Shown here piece by piece: positions 24,309-34,005 of a stretch of 64,000 nucleotides of DNA (positions within the stretch are counted from its first letter, which is position 1; the number at the start of each line of letters is the position of its first letter). This stretch comes from JAOAPY01 sp038237475. GTDB taxonomy: Bacteria > Acidobacteriota > Blastocatellia > Pyrinomonadales > Pyrinomonadaceae. The translations under genes were made by a program, and so were the position numbers. The DNA lies in assembly GCA_038237475.1 (NCBI GenBank), contig JBBRYS010000006.1:186001-250000 (forward strand). The letters run 5' to 3'. The notes beneath the pieces are model-generated. The model saw nothing but the letters and a program-made list of their open reading frames with translations. It searched no databases and was not told the origin of the DNA.

Positions 24309-27300
24309 CTAGCCGACCATGGATGGCTCGAGTTCCTTCTTATTGCTGGTCACGAAGAGCCGCGCGATGACTTCGCTGACCTGATCAAAATCAAACGGCT
24401 TGCCAATAATCGCGTCTATCAATCCGGGTTCGCCAGGCGGAAGTGCGGTACCTACGCCATAGCCTGTCACTAACACCACCACAGTTTCCGGCCGGCACTT
24501 TCTGACGGCACGCGCTGTTTCCCAGCCATCCATCTCGGGCATAGCAAGGTCGGTAAAGACGAGATCAAAACTGTTATTAGAAAGGTACTTCAGCGCGGTC
24601 AAGCCGCTGTCAGCCAGCTGTACTTTGTGATTCAGTGCGCTAAGCATGTCGGCAAGGGTTTCGCGTACAGAGGGTTCATCATCAACCACCAGGATCGAGA
24701 GCGGCAGGGTATCGGGTCCGGCGATTACTTCATCAAATTCTCTCACCAGTTTTTCGACAGCCGGCAGTGTGATGATGAAAGTGGTACCTTGACCCGGCTC
24801 AGACTCAACCTTGATTGAGCCTCCATGTCTTTCAATAATGCTGTAGCTGACTGACAAGCCCAGGCCTGTGCCCTGGGCACCCTTGGTTGAGAAGAATGGT
24901 TCGAAGACTTTTTCGCGCACGTCCTCGGGCATACCGACACCATTGTCGGTGAAATACAACGTCAAATGATCATTCCTGATGGCACAACTAATCGTCAGGC
25001 TGCCACCTCGGGGCATGGCATCGACAGCATTTACAATCAGATTAACGAACACCTCGCGCAACTCTGAGGCGCTGCCATTCGCAGGTAGATCGCTTTCGGC
25101 GACCAGCTTAACCTCGTAGTTGAGTCCGCGCAGGCGGGCCTCGTTGTACCAGCGTGTGCGTGTGATCTCAATCGCGTCTGCCAGCAAGCCGCGCACTTCG
25201 ACGTGCTCGAACTCTTTGGCTGATGACTTGCGAGCGAAAGTTTGAATTCTGCGCACAGTGGCCGCGGCATCCTGAGCTGCAGTCTGAATGATTTCCACGT
25301 TGCGCACCATGGCCGGATCCGTCGTTTGCCGGTGCAGCAATTGGGCCCGGCCGAGTATGGCAGCCAATGAATTATTGAAATCGTGTGCGACACCCGATGC
25401 CAGTTGACCCAGGGCCCGTAGCTTGTCGGCGCGGGCAGCTCGTTCACGCTCTTCTTTTTGCTCGGTAATGTCGCGCGCAATTCCAAGTACGCCAGTGGTC
25501 CGGCCATCAACTACCAGAGGTGACTGGTCGACCCGCGTATAGCGCAACTTACCATCGCGAGAGAAATATCGAAACTCACAGGTTTGCGGTTGGCCGCGAA
25601 GAGCATCGGCCAGCTTGTCATTGACGAGCTCGCGATCTGACTCATAAACCACCTCCAGCAGATGGCGTCCAATCAGCTCTTCACGCTTGTAGCCCAGACC
25701 TTGCAGCGTAGCGCTATTGCACCATTTCAACCGGCCCTGAGTATCAAGCGCGTAAATCGATTCGCGGGCACTCTCGAGAATGTTCGTCAGCAGGGATTGG
25801 TGTTCGCGGGCAACTGCTTCGACCTTGCGTAGTTCGGACAAATCGCGTGCAGTACAGACCACCGCTCCGGGTTTTCCTGTTTTATCGGCCACGGACTCAA
25901 TGGTCACGAGCAGCGGCCGATTCAGGCGTTCGGGGGTGATTTCGATCGTCACGCTACCCCCGTTGGCCAGCGCCTGTTCGACCACACAAGACTCATCTTC
26001 TGCACTGGTGCGCAGAATCGTACAGCAGCGATTCCCCAGCAACTCCTGAGGATCGTTGTTTTCCATGGCTGCGCCCGCCCGATTGACTCGCTTTAGCCGG
26101 CCTTCGCGGTCAAAGATAAAGATGCCGTCGGACATAGCGTCAAAAGTCGTTTCCCACTCCTGCTTGCCGCGCGCAACCATTTCAAACACCTCTGCCTGCG
26201 CAATGCCAGTAGCCAGTTGGGCCGCGACTGACTCGACCAGGGCCAGCTCGTCTTCAGTCCAGTACCGTGGGCGATCCTTTTGGTTGATACACAAAGCTCC
26301 ACGAAAAACTCCGCTGACGACCAGCGGATAATATATTTTTGCGCGCAGGTTCAAGTGTTCTCCCTGCCGGCGCACGTGCTCTCTAAATTCCACGGATCCC
26401 TCGTGATGCGCCAGCGCGTCATCGATAACAATCGGATTAGTGTCACTTTTCAAACGCTGGCCCAGGGGATCGTTGTAACTTAGTTCGATAATGTTCAGGC
26501 TCTCGGAATCCTTGGAAAGGTATTGATACTGCGCCGGTGAAACTGCATTTTCCGGATCGTAGAGATGCAGATAGACTCGAGATGCCGCCAGCGCCCGTCC
26601 CAATTCGTGAGTGGCAGTGCGCAGAACTTCCGGCAGGCTCAACGAGGCCCTGATGGCCAGGCTCAGTCTATTAGCCAGGGCTTCGCGCACTGAAGTGGCT
26701 TCGGCTTTTTGATAAAGCTGAGACTGCCGGATCGCTATGCCAGTCTGGTCGGCAACCGCCCTGGCAAGGAGAGTGTCGGCGGTGGACCAATGTCGTGAAT
26801 CTCGCGTTGTAGAAAGCACAAACGCCGCCGGGATTTCGTCCCCGACACGAATTGCCACGTACAGGATCGACCTTACATTGGCCTTGCTTAACAGTTGGGA
26901 ATAAAGGTCCGCAATCCGACAGTCATGGGCGGCGTCGTCGAAAGCCAGGATGCCGTCCTTATCCAGCGCAGCAATCAGGCGCTCGAAAGGAGGAAGATCG
27001 AAATCCTTGCCGGCTGGTGTCACATCCGCAGCATGATATTCGGCTACGTTAATGGCGCGATTCTGTTTGACATCCCTCATAAAGAGGGAACAGCGATCGA
27101 CGTTGAGCAGGGAACCCAGTTCGCTGACTGCCGTGCTGAATATTTTGGTGCTATCCAGCGAGTGCCGGACCGCCTGCGAGATTCGATGCGTCAACGCTTC
27201 TCGATCGGCTTGCTGGGCCAATGCTTCCTGTGCCCGGCGTCGTTCGGTTATATCAACACCGACTCCAGCTACGAAGTGTCGTCCCGCTGCATCTGACATC

Positions 27301-29105
27301 GGGAACTTAAAGACCAGCAGGTGGTAGAGCGAGCCGTCTGCTGCCGGAACCGCCTCCACAATTTCCTGAGAGCGTCCGCTCACCAGGATTTCCATATCGT
27401 TTTCATGGGTGGCTCTGGCCGTGCTCTCGGGCAGCCAATCGAAACTTCTTTTGCCCTTGAGAAAACTCAGTGGCTTTCCAAAAACGCGCTCGAAGGGTTG
27501 GTTGACGTACACATAACGTCCCTGGTCATCTTTCATGAAGGCCACGGCAGGGCTGTTGTCCATGAAACGATGGAAGAATTCCCGGCTCTCCAGCAGGGCC
27601 TCTTCTGAACGTTTGCGATCGCTGAGATCGCGGGCTATCCCCTGGATCGAAATCGCCTCGCCATCCTTATAAATTATTCGGGCGCTGACCTCGAGACGCA
27701 CGCGTCTGCCATCCTTGGTTAGGATTTCGAGTTCGTGAACCGTAGGAGTGCGCACCCTTTCCTTCTGCATCATCAACTGGCGCACGGACTCGAGATACTC
27801 GGGGGCAAGCATATCGCTAATCTTCATGGCCCGCGCTTCGGCTCGCGTATAGCCGGTAATTCTTTCGCCGGCGGCGTTGAGCGAGGTGAAAGTACCATCG
27901 AGGTCATGCGTGTAGATTATGTCATTTGCATTTTCAAATAGATCACGATAGCCATCCTCACTACTCCGCAGAGCTTCTTCCGCACGTTTTCGATTTGTAA
28001 TATCCGAGATAACAGCCTGGACAGCTGGAGCGCCGTTGAAAATAAAAGGCATGCCCCTCACTTCGACGTTTATCACTCGACCTTCGAGAGTCATGAACCT
28101 CTGTTCGCAGGGCTCCGAAGGGATCAGTTCGGTCTCGATGCGGTGTATGCGTTTCTCGGAAAAGGCTCGATCGTCCGGATGGACCAAGTCAAGCATCTGA
28201 TGGCCTAGCAAATCTTCGGGAGTTGCTGCTCCATATAGTTTCTGTGCCGCCGGATTCACGTAGAGAAATTTACCGTGACGATGAACAACTATCGCTTCCG
28301 GTGAAAGTTCGACCAGGCGGCGATACCGATCTTCGCTCTCCTTAAGCGCCTGCTCCGTAGCTTTCTGTTCTGTTATGTCACGAGCGATGGCACGAACTTC
28401 GCCAGCGCCATTTCGCGCGCCGTGCTCCACGCACACCAGGCTCTCGAGGTACCTGAATGTTCCAGCGCCGTCTCTAACCTTGTGGGTCGAACGCAAGGGA
28501 GTGGCAGTAGTGGACCTCAAAGTCATGGCGATGTCCTGGGCCGCAGGTTCAGGACCCAGTAACTCGCTCAGATGTGCACCGATGAAATCAGCAGCAGGCT
28601 TGCCGAAAAACTGCGCCCCCGCTTCGTTAATGCCTGTGATATATCCCGCCGTATCGCGGGTGTAGATGATGTCAGCAGCTTGTTCGACGATTTTACGGTA
28701 ATGCTTCTCGACGCGATGACGTTCAGCCAGGCGCGCTACCTTGACCAGAAATTCCTCATGATGAAAGGGAACATCAAGGTAGTCGTCGGCGCCGGCGGTC
28801 AATCCCTCGAGCATGTACTCCTGCGTATCGCGGACGCCGCTCAACAACAGCACCGGGATATGCAGCGTGCGTGGGTCTCGCTTCAGCGCGCGACATAGTT
28901 CCATGCCATTCATACCCGGCATCACTACATCGCTCACGACTACATCCGGCTCGCTCGCCTGGGCCAACTCAAGACCCTGCTGACCATCGCACGCAGAAGT
29001 AACCTCATAGCGCTGCTGCTGCAATAGTTCGACAAGCAAGTCGCGCTTCGCCGAATCGTCGTCGACTACCACGACACGTCTGCGCTCAATGGGGTCCGAT
29101 CTCAT
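24309..29105 (-). CDS. Giant hybrid sensor histidine kinase with N- and C-terminal receiver domains
   Basis: A 1598-aa soluble protein with no membrane helices visible. Domain order (approximate residues): receiver 10-125 with phospho-Asp in VVVSDVVMPG; PAS domains about 137-255, 262-380, 385-505 and 510-630; two GAF domains about 650-795 and 815-975; two more PAS about 985-1100 and 1105-1225; HisKA about 1235-1300 with H-box GVAHDFNNSL; HATPase about 1345-1460 with N-box NLIVNAVDAM, DNGVGM and GTGLGLSVSYS; and a second receiver about 1475-1590 with VFTDLAMPEMDG. The PAS/GAF array implies integration of several cytoplasmic small-molecule, redox or light signals. No output gene is adjacent; a stand-alone receiver lies at 60.4 kb. 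Confidence 0.92.
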   Translation of the reverse strand: MRSDPIERRRVVVVDDDSAKRDLLVELLQQQRYEVTSACDGQQGLELAQASEPDVVVSDVVMPGMNGMELCRALKRDPRTLHIPVLLLSGVRDTQEYMLEGLTAGADDYLDVPFHHEEFLVKVARLAERHRVEKHYRKIVEQAADIIYTRDTAGYITGINEAGAQFFGKPAADFIGAHLSELLGPEPAAQDIAMTLRSTTATPLRSTHKVRDGAGTFRYLESLVCVEHGARNGAGEVRAIARDITEQKATEQALKESEDRYRRLVELSPEAIVVHRHGKFLYVNPAAQKLYGAATPEDLLGHQMLDLVHPDDRAFSEKRIHRIETELIPSEPCEQRFMTLEGRVINVEVRGMPFIFNGAPAVQAVISDITNRKRAEEALRSSEDGYRDLFENANDIIYTHDLDGTFTSLNAAGERITGYTRAEARAMKISDMLAPEYLESVRQLMMQKERVRTPTVHELEILTKDGRRVRLEVSARIIYKDGEAISIQGIARDLSDRKRSEEALLESREFFHRFMDNSPAVAFMKDDQGRYVYVNQPFERVFGKPLSFLKGKRSFDWLPESTARATHENDMEILVSGRSQEIVEAVPAADGSLYHLLVFKFPMSDAAGRHFVAGVGVDITERRRAQEALAQQADREALTHRISQAVRHSLDSTKIFSTAVSELGSLLNVDRCSLFMRDVKQNRAINVAEYHAADVTPAGKDFDLPPFERLIAALDKDGILAFDDAAHDCRIADLYSQLLSKANVRSILYVAIRVGDEIPAAFVLSTTRDSRHWSTADTLLARAVADQTGIAIRQSQLYQKAEATSVREALANRLSLAIRASLSLPEVLRTATHELGRALAASRVYLHLYDPENAVSPAQYQYLSKDSESLNIIELSYNDPLGQRLKSDTNPIVIDDALAHHEGSVEFREHVRRQGEHLNLRAKIYYPLVVSGVFRGALCINQKDRPRYWTEDELALVESVAAQLATGIAQAEVFEMVARGKQEWETTFDAMSDGIFIFDREGRLKRVNRAGAAMENNDPQELLGNRCCTILRTSAEDESCVVEQALANGGSVTIEITPERLNRPLLVTIESVADKTGKPGAVVCTARDLSELRKVEAVAREHQSLLTNILESARESIYALDTQGRLKWCNSATLQGLGYKREELIGRHLLEVVYESDRELVNDKLADALRGQPQTCEFRYFSRDGKLRYTRVDQSPLVVDGRTTGVLGIARDITEQKEERERAARADKLRALGQLASGVAHDFNNSLAAILGRAQLLHRQTTDPAMVRNVEIIQTAAQDAAATVRRIQTFARKSSAKEFEHVEVRGLLADAIEITRTRWYNEARLRGLNYEVKLVAESDLPANGSASELREVFVNLIVNAVDAMPRGGSLTISCAIRNDHLTLYFTDNGVGMPEDVREKVFEPFFSTKGAQGTGLGLSVSYSIIERHGGSIKVESEPGQGTTFIITLPAVEKLVREFDEVIAGPDTLPLSILVVDDEPSVRETLADMLSALNHKVQLADSGLTALKYLSNNSFDLVFTDLAMPEMDGWETARAVRKCRPETVVVLVTGYGVGTALPPGEPGLIDAIIGKPFDFDQVSEVIARLFVTSNKKELEPSMVG

Positions 29106-29309
29106 TGGTTATGAGAAATCAATTTGAGAGAGACTTGAAAGGGCACGGTAGGCCCTTCCGGAGGTGCTGGCTCAGAACCAGACAGCTAGAAATATTGAGA
29201 ATTCTTAAGAAATCGCAGCAAACGGCCCAAAGCACCGGCCGAGTCTGAGGGAGTATAACAGCGTTATTTCAGATTTGTCACGAAGTTTCCCGGAGGGCGA
29301 GGCTCGAGC

Positions 29310-30464
29310 TTAGGGCTTCTTGACAGAGGGTCTGTTGCTGGATTCAGGGGCTTTAGCAAAATAGCCCTGCCGGTAGTTAAGCTTGATTTCCTTTTGCATT
29401 TCGGACTTGACGATGACTATCTCGATTTTGCGGTAAGAACCATCCCGGGCGATGTTCGTAGGCGAGTAAGCCACCAGATAGCGCTCGCGCAGGTCGCGCT
29501 GGATCTGAGCAAAGGCATCTTTTAGTTCCCGCTCGTTATGGGGAAAGTAAGCGCGCCCGCCGGTCTTATCGGATATCTTTCGCAGGGCGCCTTCGTTGAC
29601 GCCAAAGCTATAGCGGTCGCCGATACCAATAGCGTAAACCAGAGCCTCGGCTTTTTGAGCAAGTTCGATGGCCTCTGTCATTTTCACCTGACTGATCGTA
29701 TCGTCGCCATCGGTCAGCAGAATAATAGCGCGCCGGGTGTGCTCGGCCGAGTCCATCAGCAATTCATTTGAAGTAGCCCAAACCGCATCCCAAATGGCGG
29801 TGGAGCCGGCCATGATTTGATTAGTGCCGGAAATTGGTGGCGTAGTTCCCACGACAATGCCACCACCAATATAGCCGGAGGGCGGCACGAATTCGACGCG
29901 ATCAATCGCGCGTCGCAGTCGCTCCAAACTTCCCGTGAATCCCTGTTCGAGGGTGACCTCACCGGTGAAGGAAACTACCGCTGCTTCGTCACGATTGGGC
30001 CGCAGCACCACCTCAAGAAAATCGCGGGCGGCAGACTTTTCCTGCGGCAGAGTACGTTCCTCAGAGCGACTGGTATCGATCAGGACAGCGAGTGACAGCG
30101 GCAGATCAGTATTCTGTTGGAAGGTGAAAACCTGCTGCGGTTCTCCGTCCTCAAAGATGCGGATGTCATCCTGTTTAAGAGTTGAAATGTAGCGCTTGTT
30201 TTTATCTTCAGCGGTAAAGAAGATGTTGGTCAGATTGGTTTCCGTGCGGATGACGTCATCCGAACCTGCTCCCTCATCGTCTTTACCTTTGGCTCTGGGG
30301 GATGGAGATGGTTGGGGTGGCGCGTCGATCGTGGTGCGTGGCCGCGTCTTTTCCTGAGATGCAGAATTGTCCTGTGCCCGAGACAGCCAGAGTGAACCTC
30401 CAGCAAGAACGAGCACGGACACTGCCGACAGCAGCGAACGAATCATTACTCTTCGAGAAAACAT
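29310..30464 (-). CDS. Secreted VWFA-related Acidobacterial protein, copy 1
   Basis: A 384-aa protein with an N-terminal export signal (LLSAVSVLVLAGGSLWLSRAQ) and a Pro/Lys-rich spacer. A short N-terminal domain (NLTNIFFTAEDKNKRYISTL ... IRIFEDGEPQQVFTFQ) is followed by a von Willebrand A domain with an intact MIDAS (LIDTSRS, later LTDGDDT). The combination, ending in RYLVAYSPTN ... KLNYRQGYFA, is the VWFA-related family (TIGR03436-type) expanded in Acidobacteria. It is presumably periplasmic or surface, binding a divalent cation and a protein ligand; partners are unknown. An AGGAAG lies just before ATG 30464. Copy 2 lies 41 bp upstream on the same strand. Confidence 0.85.
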   Translation of the reverse strand: MFSRRVMIRSLLSAVSVLVLAGGSLWLSRAQDNSASQEKTRPRTTIDAPPQPSPSPRAKGKDDEGAGSDDVIRTETNLTNIFFTAEDKNKRYISTLKQDDIRIFEDGEPQQVFTFQQNTDLPLSLAVLIDTSRSEERTLPQEKSAARDFLEVVLRPNRDEAAVVSFTGEVTLEQGFTGSLERLRRAIDRVEFVPPSGYIGGGIVVGTTPPISGTNQIMAGSTAIWDAVWATSNELLMDSAEHTRRAIILLTDGDDTISQVKMTEAIELAQKAEALVYAIGIGDRYSFGVNEGALRKISDKTGGRAYFPHNERELKDAFAQIQRDLRERYLVAYSPTNIARDGSYRKIEIVIVKSEMQKEIKLNYRQGYFAKAPESSNRPSVKKP

Positions 30465-30505
30465 TTACTTCCTATCAACCATCGAATTGTGTGATGTTCC
30501 GGTGG

Positions 30506-31504
30506 CTACGGTTTTACCGTATCCACAATTGCTTTGTATCCGCGCTTTGTCCTGATTTTCAGATCGCCCCGTCCGCTGCCGAGCTTGACATCGATACGCC
30601 GGTAACTGCCGTCGTAGCGATCGTTCGAGGGCCGATAGGTAACCAGGTATTGAGCACGTAATTCCTTCGCGATTTTTGTAAAAGAACGCTCAAGCGAGAG
30701 CATGTCGCCGGTGAAAAAAGCAGCGCCACCGGTTTCTTCGGCAAGCTTTACCAGATCACGGTCCTGCGCATCCTTTACCTCGCCCATTTCAACCCCGGGA
30801 ACCACACTCGAAAATCCCGACTTGGTAGAGATGGTGTAAATGGTAGTTTCAGTACGCTGGGCAATCTCAATCGCATCGCGCAAATTAGCGCGGCTATAAG
30901 TGTCTTCGCCGTCGGTAATCACGACGAACACTCGTCGACCAGCGACCGACCTCATTTTTTCATCACAGAACTGCCACACTGCATCGAAGAGCGCCGTTTG
31001 GGTTCCGACCTTCTTCACGCTGCTGACAGCTTTGTCCAGTAGGTCGATTCGATCCGTGAAATCCTGGCGCAAATTTATTTCGTTATCAAAGGTAGCGAAG
31101 AAAACACGATCCTTGCGCGGGCGGACTACGGTCTGAATAAAATTCATTGCCGATTCCTGCTCGAACTTGAGTTTGCCGGCGGTTGAGGGCGAAGTATCCA
31201 TCAACACGCCAACGTACAGCGGCAATTCCTTGCCAATGTCGTCCGAGAAGGTTTCGATCTGCTGCGGAACCTTGTCTTCCAGCACCTGAAAGTCCTGCTT
31301 CGTGAGCCCCGAAACAAACAGCCCTTTCTTGTCCAGCACCGTAATTGGCAGTCGCACTCGGCGGATAAAGGTAACTTCGGATGGTTCCTGATCCGCAGGC
31401 GGTGTGGGGGTGGCTTTAGCTCTTGGTTGCTGCGCCGAGGCTCCAGGGCTAAGGCTTAGAAACAGCAGAGAGATAAACAAAGTACGAGTCAATAACGAAG
31501 TCAT
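30506..31504 (-). CDS. Secreted VWFA-related Acidobacterial protein, copy 2
   Basis: About 332 aa from ATG 31504, where a clean signal peptide begins (MTSLLTRTLFISLLFLSLSP, then GASAQQ). The frame is open 37 codons further upstream, but that stretch is basic and not signal-like. The architecture is the same as copy 1: a strand-rich domain (ITVLDKKGLFVSGLTKQDFQ), then VWA with MIDAS residues in LMDTSPSTAG and ITDGEDTYS, and the family ending AQYLVTYRPSN ... IRTKRGYKAI. The two are tandem paralogues, diverged at most positions but with shared layout, most likely transcribed together. Confidence 0.85.
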   Translation of the reverse strand: MTSLLTRTLFISLLFLSLSPGASAQQPRAKATPTPPADQEPSEVTFIRRVRLPITVLDKKGLFVSGLTKQDFQVLEDKVPQQIETFSDDIGKELPLYVGVLMDTSPSTAGKLKFEQESAMNFIQTVVRPRKDRVFFATFDNEINLRQDFTDRIDLLDKAVSSVKKVGTQTALFDAVWQFCDEKMRSVAGRRVFVVITDGEDTYSRANLRDAIEIAQRTETTIYTISTKSGFSSVVPGVEMGEVKDAQDRDLVKLAEETGGAAFFTGDMLSLERSFTKIAKELRAQYLVTYRPSNDRYDGSYRRIDVKLGSGRGDLKIRTKRGYKAIVDTVKP

Positions 31505-31716
31505 AATAGTCAAAATTGTGATGTTGGAGCGCCTCGCTCTCTTCCCGGAAAGCGTCAGTTCGATGCTGCGATTACGGCGGCTGTTGCCCTTTTTTATTCC
31601 ACGCCGCACATGCAATCACTCAAATTCAATTCTGTTTATGAAAGCATACAATGACGCACTGAAACAATCGGAGCCAGTTGCCATTGAGTTAGTTATCCGG
31701 GCTTTGGCCGCCTCGG

Positions 31717-32706
31717 TCAGCTGTCAGATGCCTCCAGGTGGACCAGAAACGAGGCCAGATCAACCGGTAAAGCCGCCGTAAACCGCATACCCTTCTCGCT
31801 GGTCGGATGCTTAAACCCCAATTGCTCTGCGTGCAGAAATTGCCGTCCGAGCCTGCGAATGGCTGCGCGCAGCTGGGGTTGTTGCACGGTATTGTCGCGG
31901 CCGCCGCCGTAAACCTCGTCGCTGACGACGGGATGTTTAAGCGACGCCAGGTGGACACGAATCTGATGGGTGCGCCCGGTCTTGATCTCGACTTCAAGCA
32001 GGCTGAAGCGGTTATACCGGTGCCGCACCCGGTAGAGCGACAATGCCGGCCGGCCACCACGCACTACCGCCATGCGCGTTCGATTACGTGGATCGCGTGC
32101 CAGCGGCTCCTCTATCGTTCCCGACTCTTCCTTCACGACGCCATGCACGAGCGCGAGATACGATTTAAAAACTTCACGCACGCGAAATTGATCAGCCAGT
32201 TTTTCGTGCGCGGTTTCATTCTTGGCAACCACGAGCAGTCCGGACGTGTCCTTATCCAGACGATGCACCAGGCCGGGACGAATGGCGCCGCCCCTGGTGG
32301 AAAGACGATCAAAATGAAAAGCGAGGGCGTTGGCTAATGTGCCTGATTGATTACCGGCCGCAGGGTGAACCACCAGACCCGCCGGCTTATTGACTACGAT
32401 CAGATCGTCGTCTTCATAGACAACGTCAATGGGAATATCCTCGGGCTGGAACGATGCTGAAAGAGGGGCTGCGAGTTCTACCTCGACTTCATCCCCGGCT
32501 TTCAGCTTGTAAGACGGTCGAATTTGGCGAGCATTTACAAGGACATCGCCTTCCTCAATCAAACGCGCCAGGCGCGAACGGCTCCAGCCTTCGATTTGGG
32601 AGGCCAGGTGAGTATCCAGTCTCGTGCCTTCATCAGCTTCGCCAATTTGAAAACTGAGAGTTGGTATATCACTGTCGGACGGGTCATTTGTTTCGCTAGC
32701 GCTCAT
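31717..32706 (-). CDS. rluD: RluA/RluD-family 23S rRNA pseudouridine synthase
   Basis: About 329 aa from ATG 32706 (a TTG two codons earlier is possible). The N-terminal S4 RNA-binding domain (RLDTHLASQIEGWSRSRLAR, about residues 30-90) is followed by the pseudouridine synthase domain with GLVHRLDKDTSGLLVVAK; the catalytic Asp is about D152. RTHQIRVHLASLKHPV is the C-terminal family motif. It isomerises uridines in 23S rRNA (helix 69 for RluD itself; the exact target is inferred). It lies 60 bp after serC on the same strand. Confidence 0.88.
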   Translation of the reverse strand: MSASETNDPSDSDIPTLSFQIGEADEGTRLDTHLASQIEGWSRSRLARLIEEGDVLVNARQIRPSYKLKAGDEVEVELAAPLSASFQPEDIPIDVVYEDDDLIVVNKPAGLVVHPAAGNQSGTLANALAFHFDRLSTRGGAIRPGLVHRLDKDTSGLLVVAKNETAHEKLADQFRVREVFKSYLALVHGVVKEESGTIEEPLARDPRNRTRMAVVRGGRPALSLYRVRHRYNRFSLLEVEIKTGRTHQIRVHLASLKHPVVSDEVYGGGRDNTVQQPQLRAAIRRLGRQFLHAEQLGFKHPTSEKGMRFTAALPVDLASFLVHLEASDS

Positions 32707-32766
32707 CTGCAAACCAGCATAACACTTCCGAACCAGGGCAACGGCCCGGTGGTTACCAAGTGGCTC

Positions 32767-33852
32767 TCAGCCGTTTTTGGCTTCAAACTCTTTCATGAAC
32801 GAAACAAGCGCCTCGACACCGGCAAGCGGAAACGCATTGTAAATCGATGCGCGGATACCCCCGACTGAACGATGGCCCTTCAAGCCGTCGAGTCCCTGAG
32901 CCGTAGCTTCCGCGCAGAACTTCTTTTCCAGAGCTTCGGAAGGCAGCCGGTACGTGACGTTCATGATCGAGCGAGACTCCGCATCGGCATGACCGCGATA
33001 AAAATCAGTAGCATCGATGGCGTCGTAAAGCAGCGTGGCTTTCGCTTCATTCTCGCGCTGCATACCGGCCAGCCCGCCCTTTTCTTTCAGCCACTGACAC
33101 ACCAGGTTGATGATGTAAATTCCCCAGGTGTTGGGAGTGTTGTAGAGCGACTTATTCTCGACATGGGTGCGATAGTCGAGCATGGTATGCAGGCCCTCAG
33201 GAATTCTCTGCAGCAGCTCGTCGCGAACGATTACAAGTGTGACGCCGCTCGGACCGACATTTTTTTGGGCGCCGGCATAAATGAGATCATACTCTTCGAT
33301 CGGAATCGGATGCGAAAGAATGTCTGACGAAGCATCCGCGATGAGCGGTACCGAGCCTGTGTCTGGTTCAGCTTTCCATTCGACGCCCTCGATTGTTTCA
33401 TTCGTCGTAATATGAACGAAAGCAGCGTGGGGATCGAGGGTCAGTTCATCCTGCGCCGGCACGCGGGTAAAGCCACCGTCCGCCATCGTGGCCGCAATTT
33501 TCACGTTGCCGCACTTCTTCGCTTCCTTGACGGCCTTCTTCCCCCAACTACCGGTAAGCACATAGTCAGCAGACCCTTCGCTGGGAAGAAAATTCATGGC
33601 CAGCATTGAGAACTGCAGGCTGGCGCCGCCCTGTAGAAAAAGTACGTGATACCCGTCAGGGATCTCGAATAGCTCACGCAAACCGGCTTCGGCTCCATGA
33701 ATCATTTCGTCGAACGGTTTGGAGCGGTGGCTGATTTCCATCACCGACATGCCAATGCCCGGGAGGCTGATCAATTCGCGCTGCGCTTGTTCCAGGACCG
33801 AAAGCGGTAGCATTGCCGGTCCGGCACTGAAATTGTGAATTCGTTCAATCAT
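32767..33852 (-). CDS. serC: Phosphoserine aminotransferase
   Basis: About 361 aa starting at MIERIHNFSAGPAMLP (ATG 33852, preceded by AAGGAA); the frame is open 11 codons further. The PLP lysine is K197 in YAGAQKNVGPSGVT. FLQGGASLQF and RVGGIRAS-like segments at the C-terminus (GHRSVGGIRASIYNAF) are SerC-specific. It converts 3-phosphohydroxypyruvate and glutamate to phosphoserine and 2-oxoglutarate, also acting in pyridoxal phosphate synthesis in some bacteria. It is grouped with serA, two genes upstream, with an SDR gene between them. Confidence 0.93.
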   Translation of the reverse strand: MIERIHNFSAGPAMLPLSVLEQAQRELISLPGIGMSVMEISHRSKPFDEMIHGAEAGLRELFEIPDGYHVLFLQGGASLQFSMLAMNFLPSEGSADYVLTGSWGKKAVKEAKKCGNVKIAATMADGGFTRVPAQDELTLDPHAAFVHITTNETIEGVEWKAEPDTGSVPLIADASSDILSHPIPIEEYDLIYAGAQKNVGPSGVTLVIVRDELLQRIPEGLHTMLDYRTHVENKSLYNTPNTWGIYIINLVCQWLKEKGGLAGMQRENEAKATLLYDAIDATDFYRGHADAESRSIMNVTYRLPSEALEKKFCAEATAQGLDGLKGHRSVGGIRASIYNAFPLAGVEALVSFMKEFEAKNG

Positions 33853-34005
33853 GTTTTTCCTTTGCAGTTGCGATGCCGTGTTCACGCGCCGGATTTTTCA
33901 GCACTGGCAAGCGAGACGGCCAAGCACTGAATATTGAAAAGCTTGAAATGGTCTCCGCGGAAAACTCAAAAGCCCCGCTGCGTCGAGAGGCGCGCGCCCG
34001 CAAAA

